Assembly: GCA_964535715.1 (NCBI GenBank)
Contig: CAZHUO010000024.1
Location: 1-18,958 of the forward strand
DNA: 18,958 bases
Source of the DNA: CAZCCC01 sp964535715
GTDB taxonomy: Bacteria > Patescibacteriota > Patescibacteriia > Buchananbacterales > UBA6539
Direction: 5' to 3'
The notes beneath the pieces were generated by a model. The model saw nothing but the letters and a program-made list of their open reading frames with translations. It ran no database searches and was not told the DNA's origin. Made by a program: the position numbers and the translations under genes. Positions 13,769-18,958 of this stretch are shown here, one piece after another. Numbering within the stretch: position 1 is the stretch's first letter; each line of letters starts with the position of its first letter.

Positions 13769-13894
13769 CCCCCCTTATCACTCGCCCTATTTTAAAAGCG
13801 AATTTTCTGCCCCTGTAGTTCAACGGATAGAACGAGGGCCTTCTAAGCCTTAGATCGTGGTCCGATTCCACGCGGGGGCGAGTGATAAGGGGGG
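13769..13894. repeat. 19-bp perfect inverted repeat enclosing tRNA-Arg(TCT)
   Basis: CCCCCCTTATCACTCGCCC (13769-13787) is the exact reverse complement of 13876-13894. The right arm includes the last five bases of the tRNA (acceptor 3' strand and discriminator), so in a precursor RNA this 19-bp helix and the acceptor stem exclude each other. Confidence 0.85.
13809..13880 (+). tRNA. tRNA-Arg (anticodon TCT)
   Basis: A cloverleaf is clear: acceptor GCCCCTG/CGGGGGC, D stem GTTC/GAAC, anticodon stem AGGGC/GCCTT with loop CTTCTAA (anticodon TCT at 13842-13844, reads AGA/AGG), T stem CGTGG/CCACG. No CCA is encoded. The T loop reads TCCGATT, so position 55, normally an invariant U (pseudouridine), is C. 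Together with the competing inverted repeat this makes the gene unusual. Confidence 0.85.
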
Positions 13895-13939
13895 GGTAAA
13901 TCCCGGCAGTGAAAAATTATTATTTATTCTGGTTGCTAA

Positions 13940-14013
13940 GCGCCTATAGCTCAACTGGATAGAGCATCAGCTTCCGGAGCTGGGGGTTGCAGGTTCAAGT
14001 CCTGCTGGGCGCA
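13940..14013 (+). tRNA. tRNA-Arg (anticodon CCG)
   Basis: Acceptor GCGCCTA/TGGGCGC, D stem GCTC/GAGC, anticodon stem TCAGC/GCTGG with loop TTCCGGA (anticodon CCG, reads CGG), T stem GCAGG/CCTGC with canonical loop TTCAAGT, discriminator A. CCA is not encoded. Confidence 0.95.
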
Positions 14014-14021
14014 ATAAAAAA

Positions 14022-14090
14022 ACAGTTAACATTTAACAGTTGACAGTTAACTACAGAATAAAATTAATTGTTAAATGTAAATTGTTAAAT
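14022..14090. repeat. AACAGTTAAC-type low-complexity spacer
   Basis: Variants of AACAGTTAACA / TTAACAGTTGACAGTTAAC (14022-14051) are followed by TTGTTAAATG and AATTGTTAAA in the opposite sense. ACATTTAACA and TGTTAAATGT make a 10-bp inverted pair. A related segment recurs at about 17262-17285. Confidence 0.45.
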
Positions 14091-14102
14091 TTTGTATTAT
14101 AG

Positions 14103-14195
14103 AGCCCAATGGGGTGGCTATGGTGAAATGGTTATCACTAGAGTTTGTGGCACTCTCGTTGAGGGTTCGATTCCCTCTAGCCACCCCATTGGGCT
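14103..14195. repeat. 18-bp perfect inverted repeat that extends the tRNA-His acceptor stem
   Basis: AGCCCAATGGGGTGGCTA (14103-14120) and its exact complement (14178-14195) continue the 7-bp acceptor stem and the G-1:C73 pair outward by ten more pairs. TTTTAT follows at once, so the extended stem may double as a terminator. Confidence 0.85.
14113..14188 (+). tRNA. tRNA-His (anticodon GTG), with G-1 and encoded CCA
   Basis: Acceptor GTGGCTA/TAGCCAC with the histidine-specific extra G at 14113 opposite C73 (14185), D stem GTGA/TCAC, anticodon stem AGAGT/ACTCT with loop TTGTGGC (anticodon GTG), T stem GAGGG/CCCTC with loop TTCGATT, and CCA at 14186-14188. It is the only one of the three tRNAs here with an encoded CCA. 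Confidence 0.95.
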
Positions 14196-14230
14196 TTTAT
14201 ATTATCTTATAACATCTTTTTCAAACAAAA

Positions 14231-14422
14231 ATGGCTCGCGAAGCTGGCCGGGGTGGCACTCTCATCACCGATTTGTCTGCCTCGCTTCGAGTCTTTAGAA
14301 AAATTATAACTATAAATAAAGTAAGAGGAAGGCGTTTCCGCGATTCAAAATATTTATAAAAATATAACCCTTTCGGACTTGAATGGGGATTCCCGTTGGC
14401 TACCCCGACAAAAAATTCCACC
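14231..14422 (+). pseudogene. Possible small ORF interrupted by an in-frame TAA
   Basis: ATG at 14231 opens 42 codons (MAREAGRGGTLITDLSASLR...) ending in TAA at 14357-14359. The same frame then continues for 20 more codons (KYNPFGLEWGFPLATPTKN..., TAA at 14420-14422). The residue mix looks protein-like and its GC content differs from the AT-rich flanks, but no ribosome-binding site is seen and no family is recognised. It could be a decayed gene or chance. Confidence 0.2.
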
Positions 14423-14468
14423 TAAATTTCACCTGCCTAAATGGCAATGAGGTTAGGCGGAATTTTTT
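14413..14468. terminator. Double-hairpin terminator
   Basis: AAATTCC-A-CCTAA (14413-14425) pairs with TTAGG-C-GGAATTT (14453-14465) and encloses a small TGCC/GGCA hairpin. Six T follow on the plus strand and six A precede it, so it may act in both directions. It would end transcription from the tRNA region. Confidence 0.55.
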
Positions 14469-14496
14469 GAATTTTTAATTTCCAATATTATATAGT
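14467..14496 (+). promoter_or_regulatory. Probable promoter of the HPS-like pair
   Basis: TTGAAT (14467-14472), 18-bp spacer, TATAGT (14491-14496). A TATAAT four bases further is an alternative -10 box. The leader to the ATG at 14531 is about 28 nt, AT-only and without Shine-Dalgarno. Confidence 0.5.
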
Positions 14497-14530
14497 ATAA
14501 TTAATAATAATAATAAACAACAAATATAAT

Positions 14531-15211
14531 ATGCTTCTTAATCCCCATCTTAAATATTTGCAAATCGCTTTTAACCGTTCAATTAATGAAGTTGAGCAAA
14601 TGATAAGGCAGCTCCCGTCTTCGGACAGGATAATAATTGAAGCCGGCACGCCTTTTATCAAACAATACGGTACAATCGGGGTTGGACGAATAGTCAAATT
14701 ATGGCAGGAAATAACCAGCGGCCAAGGATATGTGGTCGCTGATTTAAAATGTATGGATAGAGGCTTTACTGAAGTGCAAGCCGTAAAAAACGCCGGCGCC
14801 AAGGCGGCAACATGTCTGGGCTTAGCGCCCGTTGAAACCATTGATGCTTTTATAAAAACTTGCGCTGATTTGGAAATTGATTCAATGGTTGACATGATGA
14901 ATGTCCAATTTCCGTTCGAAATATTGCAGCAGCTGAAAAAGCGCCCCAATATTGTAGTTTTGCATCGCGGAGTTGACGAGGCTTTAAATTCAACAAAGGC
15001 AATTCCTTACCATGATATTACCCGCATAAAAGGATCATACAACATAATAATTTCCGTAGCCGGCGGCGAAAGTTTAAGGGATGCTCAGCGGGCTTTTTTT
15101 AACGGCGCCAATGTCGCCGTAGTCTGGAAAGAATTTTTTGAAAATCCCCAGTCAGTTGGACTTTTGGCGGAAAAATTTTTAACCTCAATAAAAGGTTATG
15201 GACGAAAATAA
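14531..15211 (+). CDS. Hexulose-6-phosphate synthase-like (OMPDC superfamily) protein
   Basis: The 226-residue single-domain TIM barrel follows the pattern of 3-hexulose-6-phosphate synthase / KGPDC / orotidine decarboxylase enzymes. It has IIEAGTPFIKQYG (E37) at strand 2, the family's DxKxxD in VADLKCMDRG (D71, K73, D76), VLHRGVDE (H145), and a VAGGES phosphate-site turn (177-181). HPS joins formaldehyde with ribulose 5-phosphate, or in reverse helps make ribulose 5-phosphate in organisms lacking the oxidative pentose pathway. At the last strand, where HPS has a 'VVGR'-type phosphate contact, this protein has VVWK (197-200), so substrate and activity are uncertain. It overlaps the next gene by 14 bp and is likely co-translated with it. 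No PHI isomerase gene is adjacent. Confidence 0.75.
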   Translation: MLLNPHLKYLQIAFNRSINEVEQMIRQLPSSDRIIIEAGTPFIKQYGTIGVGRIVKLWQEITSGQGYVVADLKCMDRGFTEVQAVKNAGAKAATCLGLAPVETIDAFIKTCADLEIDSMVDMMNVQFPFEILQQLKKRPNIVVLHRGVDEALNSTKAIPYHDITRIKGSYNIIISVAGGESLRDAQRAFFNGANVAVVWKEFFENPQSVGLLAEKFLTSIKGYGRK

Positions 15212-16292
15212 CAAAAAAAAAGGTATCAAGAAAGCATATGCGATTATATTTATTTTTGGATTATTATATTTTATTAATGCGCTTAAAGCTGGATTTAATC
15301 TTGAGTCGTTGATAAATATAATTATATTCGGGGTTGTTATTTTTTCAATCTATAAAAATATAAAAAATAAAAAATCTTGGATCGAATTAGCAATCCCAAA
15401 ACAAAATACTAAAAATCAAATCGGCTCGGCCTCAACTGCCATAAATCAATCAAACCCAGCAAAACTCCAAACACCGGCTGAAATAATCGGCCAAGTAATT
15501 GATCAAATTGCCGTTCAAGATGAAAAACTTTCTCAACCAAACAGCCTCGAAACATCAACTAATGCTATTTCATCGCAACCCGCTTCATTTAATCAATTGG
15601 CAGCTATAATTATAAATTCATTGTCAGCCGGAAATAACGGCATGCGATTGTCAAAAAAAAAGAAGTACCTTCAAATAGCTTTGAACGGCACGCTTGACGA
15701 GGCGATTTCAATTGTTGAAAAATTACCCCGTTCGGAAAAAATTATTATAGAAGCGGGCACACCGCTCATAAAAATTCACGGCGCCCAGGCAGTCAAAACC
15801 CTGCGCCAATTATTGCCTAATTCTTACATTGTCGCGGATATTAAAATCGCCGATTTAGCCTCAAGAGAAGTTGAAACATTCAAACAAGCCGGCGCTAATG
15901 CCGCCACCGCCTTGGGGGTTGCACCGCTAGAAACCTTGACGGAATTTATTTCAACCTGCAAGACTAATAATCTTGATTCGATGATTGACATGATGAATGT
16001 GCCGAGTTCTCTTTTTGTGCTGAAAAAATTGCCAGCCTTGCCAGATGTTGTGATTTTGCATCGCGGTGTTGATGAAACCGAAAGTGCCAAAGGCAAAATG
16101 ATTCCTTACTATCAAATCAATCAAATAAAAGGCAATTATAATCTTATTGTGTCGGTTGCCGGAGGCGATACGCCAAAAGAAATCCAAAGCGCAATTTTCA
16201 ATGGAGCAAATATTGTTGTTGTCTGGAAAGATTTTCAAACCAGCGGCGGCGTTTCCATTCTCGCTGAAAACTTTTTAAAAGAAATAAAATAA
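15198..16292 (+). CDS. Membrane-anchored paralogue of the HPS-like protein
   Basis: The 364-residue protein has two transmembrane segments at the N-terminus (about 13-30 and 37-53), then a low-complexity Gln/Ser/Asn/Ala linker (about 65-150) and an HPS-like barrel (about 152-364). The barrel parallels the upstream gene motif by motif: IIEAGTPLIKIHG (E185), VADIKIAD (D214, K216, D219), SMIDMMNV, ILHRGVDE, VAGGDT, and the same altered VVWK (341-344). Shared DMMNV, HRGVDE and VVWK show that the two form a distinct branch rather than a standard HPS plus a decoy. Fusion of this fold to a membrane anchor is unusual. Start ATG at 15198 lies within the end of the first gene; the pair may form a membrane-tethered hetero-oligomer. 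The function is unknown. Confidence 0.7.
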   Translation: MDENNKKKGIKKAYAIIFIFGLLYFINALKAGFNLESLINIIIFGVVIFSIYKNIKNKKSWIELAIPKQNTKNQIGSASTAINQSNPAKLQTPAEIIGQVIDQIAVQDEKLSQPNSLETSTNAISSQPASFNQLAAIIINSLSAGNNGMRLSKKKKYLQIALNGTLDEAISIVEKLPRSEKIIIEAGTPLIKIHGAQAVKTLRQLLPNSYIVADIKIADLASREVETFKQAGANAATALGVAPLETLTEFISTCKTNNLDSMIDMMNVPSSLFVLKKLPALPDVVILHRGVDETESAKGKMIPYYQINQIKGNYNLIVSVAGGDTPKEIQSAIFNGANIVVVWKDFQTSGGVSILAENFLKEIK

Positions 16293-16299
16293 ATACAAA

Positions 16300-16317
16300 C
16301 GAATTGTTTACAATTCG
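16300..16317. other. Hairpin between the HPS-like pair and the slipin gene
   Basis: CGAATTG TTTA CAATTCG is a perfect 7-bp stem with a tetraloop, eight bases after the stop codon. No T-tract follows, so it is more likely an mRNA 3'-end or processing hairpin than a full terminator. Confidence 0.35.
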
Positions 16318-16356
16318 ATTAATATATTTACTAATAACTAATAATCATTAAACTCT

Positions 16357-17136
16357 ATGGAAATTGCATTCTTTACAATCATGCTTTTTGTCGGCGGATT
16401 TTTGCTTTTCTTTGTCGTCATACCGGGAATCCGAATCATCAACCAATATGAACGGGGCGTGGTTTTGACTTTAGGAAAGTACACCAGCACCCGCAATCCA
16501 GGATTAAGATGGATTATCCCCGTCATCCAAAAAATGACAAAAGTTGACATGAGAATTTTAACAGTTGATATTCCACAACAGGAAGCAATCACCAAAGACA
16601 ATGTGCCGGTCGGCATCAACGGCGTGGTTTATTTCCGCGTCGAAAAAGCCGAAATGGTGGTATTAGAAATCCAAAACTACAAAATGGCAGTCAGTCAGTA
16701 TGCCCAAGCTGCTTTGCGCGATGTCATCGGTTCAGTTGAACTAGATGCTTTGCTTACCGAGCGCGACAAAATTGCTGAAGAAATTGAAAAAATCGTGACT
16801 ACAGCTGTCAGTGCCTGGGGCGTCAATGTTTCCAGCATAAAAATCCAGGATATTGAGCTTCCGGCCGACATGAAACGAGTAATGGCCAAACAAGCGGAAA
16901 GTGAACGCGAACGCCGCGCCGTAATCATCCGCGCAGAAGGCGAACTTAAAGCCTCGCAAAATCTCGCCGCGGCTGCCCAAAAATTAGCCACCGCTCCCGG
17001 CGGCTTATCCCTGCGCACCCTAAAAACTATTGAAGCGATTAATCCTGATCCTTCAAAGACTGTGGTTTTTGCCCTGCCGGTTGAAATTATGCAGGGTCTT
17101 GCGGCCTTGGGTACAAATTTTGGTAGTAAAAAGTAA
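16357..17136 (+). CDS. Slipin (SPFH/stomatin-family membrane protein)
   Basis: The 259-residue protein has one N-terminal membrane segment (about 5-27), then an SPFH/band-7 domain (about 30-190). The domain includes INQYERGVVLTLGKY, RNPGLRWIIPVIQKM, the VDIPQQEAITKDNV block and the ERDKIAEEIEKI helix, and a C-terminal coiled-coil with a QAESERERRAVIIRAEGE segment. Slipins oligomerise into large membrane-bound rings and organise membrane microdomains or protease complexes; many are paired with an NfeD protein, which is absent here. Length fits the bacterial slipin family. No Shine-Dalgarno precedes the ATG, which I chose because the membrane segment starts right after it. A strong terminator ends the unit. 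Confidence 0.92.
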   Translation: MEIAFFTIMLFVGGFLLFFVVIPGIRIINQYERGVVLTLGKYTSTRNPGLRWIIPVIQKMTKVDMRILTVDIPQQEAITKDNVPVGINGVVYFRVEKAEMVVLEIQNYKMAVSQYAQAALRDVIGSVELDALLTERDKIAEEIEKIVTTAVSAWGVNVSSIKIQDIELPADMKRVMAKQAESERERRAVIIRAEGELKASQNLAAAAQKLATAPGGLSLRTLKTIEAINPDPSKTVVFALPVEIMQGLAALGTNFGSKK

Positions 17137-17158
17137 ATACAAAAATCATTAAAACAAA

Positions 17159-17185
17159 AACCGGGCATTATGCTCGGTTTTTTTT
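17159..17185 (+). terminator. Rho-independent terminator of the slipin gene
   Basis: AACCGGGC ATTAT GCTCGGTT is an 8-bp stem with one G-T pair and continues into a T-tract reaching 17185, 22 bp after the stop. Confidence 0.85.
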
Positions 17186-17315
17186 ATACAACAATAATAT
17201 TATACCTCTTCTTTTATTAAACTGCCATTAGCTAAAATCGCCCCCCCCAACAATATTTTTTTAGTTAATTGTTAACTGTTATTTATTAAAAAAATTTTTT
17301 TGTTATAATTAAAGT
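17186..17315. promoter_or_regulatory. Intergenic spacer with extended -10 promoter (17301-17309), leaderless
   Basis: TGT-TATAAT (17301-17309) is an extended -10 box with no good -35 hexamer 17 bp upstream. Exactly six bases separate it from the ATG at 17316, again predicting a leaderless mRNA. The spacer also holds an eight-C run (17241-17248) and a GTTAACTGTTA repeat like that in the tRNA cluster. Confidence 0.55.
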
Positions 17316-17981
17316 ATGAAAAAAACCATAAATAAAAACAAAAAAACAATTCCTCTAAAACTTTTGTTAACCTCACCAAAATTTTATTACGCTTTGTTCC
17401 CTCATTTAATCACCCTGGGACTGGTTATCAACGGAAGCTTAGGATATTTTTATGTCTTTCTAATATTTTATATTGAACTAATAATTGACCATTTTAGTTA
17501 TATTCTTGGCTTATCATTAACAGAAAAAGAAGATGTGCAAAAAATGGCCGCTTACAAAGGGAGTAAATTTAGAATAATTATTCGGGCATTTATTGGCGGC
17601 CTAGTATTTATATCATTCTTTGGAGTTTTTGCCTTCTTAACTTTCAGTTTTATTAAAAGCAATCCAATATCAATATTTGATATTTTACAGAATAAAGCCG
17701 TATGGTTGGCCGTAGGAATATATCTAGCCACAAAAATGGCTTACCTATCAATTAATAAATATAAATATAATAATAAAAAACAATCCTATATTGACAAGGG
17801 CATATCCCTGGGTATCAATTTGGTCGCTTTGATTATTTTTGTTAACCCTGGAATCTTTATATTGATGTTTCTAAAATTCCTTCCTATTAATATTGAATTG
17901 ATCGCCATAATTATACTCTTTTGCCTCAAAGCATATATTGACGGCGGAGTAGCATATCAAGAAAAAGACATAGAAACATAA
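17316..17981 (+). CDS. Polytopic membrane protein of unknown function
   Basis: I do not recognise the family. The 221-residue protein begins with a strongly basic 15-residue stretch and has about six hydrophobic segments (roughly 27-45, 46-66, 87-112, 128-145, 162-186, 190-206). A loop with TEKEDVQKMAAYKGSKFR (69-86) and a basic loop YKYNNKKQ (149-156) separate them. No transporter or enzyme signature was found. It is expressed alone from a leaderless promoter and ended by a short GC hairpin terminator. Confidence 0.6.
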   Translation: MKKTINKNKKTIPLKLLLTSPKFYYALFPHLITLGLVINGSLGYFYVFLIFYIELIIDHFSYILGLSLTEKEDVQKMAAYKGSKFRIIIRAFIGGLVFISFFGVFAFLTFSFIKSNPISIFDILQNKAVWLAVGIYLATKMAYLSINKYKYNNKKQSYIDKGISLGINLVALIIFVNPGIFILMFLKFLPINIELIAIIILFCLKAYIDGGVAYQEKDIET

Positions 17982-18010
17982 TAGATACCATAAGTTACCC
18001 TGATAAAAAT

Positions 18011-18031
18011 CGCCCTAAAGGCGTTTTTTTT
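18011..18031 (+). terminator. Rho-independent terminator
   Basis: CGCC CTAAA GGCG followed by eight T, 29 bp after the stop codon of the membrane-protein gene. Confidence 0.75.
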
Positions 18032-18068
18032 AATTTCTATTTTTTAAGGAGGAAAGTATTTTTTTATG

Positions 18069-18105
18069 AAAAACCGCACTCACATCTTATTTGACGCAAG
18101 TGCGG
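18069..18105 (-). terminator. Terminator of the CAP lipoprotein gene
   Basis: On the minus strand CCGCACT and AGTGCGG (plus 18099-18105 and 18074-18080) form a 7-bp stem with an 18-nt loop, followed by five T. It lies about 40 bp beyond the stop codon. Confidence 0.65.
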
Positions 18106-18142
18106 AATAATGAACAAACTGGCTTAATGAACCATGGCGGGA

Positions 18143-18727
18143 TCAGTAAGCGACAAAGTCTTGGGTGAGGTAAAAGGCGCCCTTGCTATCTTGGGCAACA
18201 CCCACTCCAGTGTGGGTAACCCTGCTACTTAAGATGTTGGCGCGATGCCCCGGGCTGTCCATCCACCCTTCAACAGCGATGGTCGCTGGATCCGAGTAGG
18301 CATAATTGTAAGCCAAATTCTCACCATACTGCATCCAGGGTATATTCAGGTTATCCAATCTTTCACCCGGACTGTCTCCATTGGCGCTGGCATGGGCGAA
18401 AAAGTCGTTCTCCACCATATCCCAACAGTGGCGCCTTGATGCTTCCCGAACGCATTCGTCCATGAAAAGCTCGGGGAGCCCGTTGGCAACGCGCTCCTGA
18501 TTAATCAGAAGATATACTTCTTGCTCAATTTCTGCAAGTACCTCATCCTGTGTGCTGTATGGACCGCAGCCGGCTTCCTCCACCTCGCCTTCTGTAGAGG
18601 GCAGAGATTCCTCAACCTCGCCCAGTTCTGATTCGACTGACTCCTCGACTTCCAGAGGAAGCAATTCAAAACATCCAGTTAAGACAAAAGCCATTAGAGT
18701 CAGAGTCACAACAATATACTTTTTCAT
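18143..18727 (-). CDS. CAP-domain (SCP/PR1-like) lipoprotein
   Basis: The product is 194 residues from the ATG at 18727, which has AAGGA eight bases upstream; 16 further codons upstream are open but unsupported. It has a lipoprotein signal peptide with lipobox LTGC (C19), then a Glu/Ser-rich acidic spacer (about 20-53), then a CAP domain (about 66-194). Conserved cavity residues are present: H112 (FFAHASANG), E136 (QYGENLAY), E153 (AVEGWMDSPGHRANIL) and H161. Bacterial CAP proteins (YkwD type) are secreted or surface proteins of largely unknown activity. The gene is clearly richer in GC than its neighbours (39 of 60 bases at 18241-18300, 36 of 60 at 18541-18600), a sign of possible acquisition from elsewhere. 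LspA encoded in this window would mature it. Confidence 0.9.
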   Translation of the reverse strand: MKKYIVVTLTLMAFVLTGCFELLPLEVEESVESELGEVEESLPSTEGEVEEAGCGPYSTQDEVLAEIEQEVYLLINQERVANGLPELFMDECVREASRRHCWDMVENDFFAHASANGDSPGERLDNLNIPWMQYGENLAYNYAYSDPATIAVEGWMDSPGHRANILSSRVTHTGVGVAQDSKGAFYLTQDFVAY

Positions 18728-18872
18728 TCTTCTATCCTTCTTTTGAGTTTTAGCCGAATAGGCTGTTTTTTGCAACTCACTTCACTATGAAACGAGTCGC
18801 GGGAAATGACGAAAATTTCTTAACTAATTGGCTAATATTACAAATATCAAAGAACTACTTACAAAACTTTCT

Positions 18873-18901
18873 ATTATAACATATTATAAAAACCTTGTCA
18901 A
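18873..18901 (-). promoter_or_regulatory. Consensus promoter of the CAP lipoprotein gene
   Basis: Minus strand TTGACA (18896-18901), 17-bp spacer, TATAAT (18873-18878), with TGT just before the -10 box. Both hexamers are perfect. Expected start near 18866, about 140 nt before the ATG, a long leader for this window. Confidence 0.8.
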
Positions 18902-18940
18902 GTATTTCGTAATGGGCCAATAGCTTGGCAACACCTAAGG

Positions 18941-18958
18941 TATAATAACCATATGACT
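18941..18958 (+). promoter_or_regulatory. -10 box and start codon of a gene running off the window
   Basis: TATAAT (18941-18946) is followed after six bases by ATG ACT (18953-18958). The spacing equals that at 10780 and 17316, so a leaderless gene divergent from the CAP gene probably begins here. Only two codons are visible and the -35 region is poor. Confidence 0.4.

Larger units (their letters stand above)
14189..14530. other. Gene-free stretch between tRNA-His and the HPS-like genes
   Basis: The first half (14231-14290) is GC-rich and can fold CTCGCGAAGC (14234-14243) with GCTTCGAG (about 14282-14289). It also holds a possible decayed small ORF, listed separately. The second half holds a terminator-like double hairpin and the promoter of the next gene. 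Confidence 0.4.

Noticed and set aside
13769..13894. attL/attR of an element integrated by the neighbouring recombinase
   Set aside because: Integration makes direct repeats of the tRNA 3' end; this pair is inverted and encloses the tRNA.
13650..14200. CRISPR array in the repeat-rich tRNA region
   Set aside because: No regularly spaced identical repeats with unique spacers; the repeats are tRNA-flanking palindromes and low-complexity words.

Overview
The window reads as a chromosomal segment of an AT-rich bacterium with a small genome, most likely a member of the Candidate Phyla Radiation (Patescibacteria). This is inferred from gene style, not proven: tight gene spacing, many starts without a Shine-Dalgarno sequence, short leaderless transcripts, a decayed RAYT transposase with hairpins, a stand-alone slipin, and several membrane-anchored proteins of unknown function. 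TGA, TAA and TAG all end recognisable genes, so the standard bacterial code fits and the recoded lineages (TGA = Gly) are unlikely.

Left part, minus strand (1-4725): a RAYT-like transposase remnant carrying two REP-type hairpins; a 70-bp palindromic element; comM (YifB-type AAA+ ATPase); asd (aspartate-semialdehyde dehydrogenase) with its own promoter and terminator; then a two-gene unit of a DksA/TraR-type zinc-finger protein and lspA behind a TTGACA-N16-TATAAT promoter. Upstream of that lies a gene-free stretch whose minus strand has all the marks of an independent non-coding RNA of about 360 nt: strong promoter, several nested helices, a kissing-loop candidate and a GC-rich terminator. I cannot assign it to a family.

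Middle, minus strand (4876-10652): an RNA-metabolism operon rpsO - NYN-domain nuclease - pnp - membrane-anchored DUF3352-like protein, behind a TTGACA-N17-TATAGT promoter and a leader that can fold two ways around the rpsO ribosome-binding site. Upstream is a membrane-anchored protein with an HExxH motif.

Right part, plus strand (10745-17981): a leaderless gene for a protein with six copies of a ~55-residue W-rich repeat (resembling the 'phage-integrase repeat unit'), interrupted by one TGG-to-TAG change, and 6 bp further a complete Xer-type tyrosine recombinase. Next comes a tRNA cluster, Arg(TCT), Arg(CCG), His(GTG), in which the first and third tRNAs are each enclosed by an 18-19 bp perfect inverted repeat. 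Then follow two overlapping genes of the hexulose-phosphate synthase / OMP decarboxylase superfamily, the second fused to a membrane anchor, a slipin (SPFH) gene and a polytopic membrane protein. The window ends with a minus-strand CAP-domain lipoprotein gene of markedly higher GC, and the start of a divergent plus-strand gene.

The items most worth following up are the unassigned structured RNA (4365-4725), the repeat-array/Xer pair (10780-13620), the paired HPS-like proteins (14531-16292) and the inverted repeats enclosing tRNAs.
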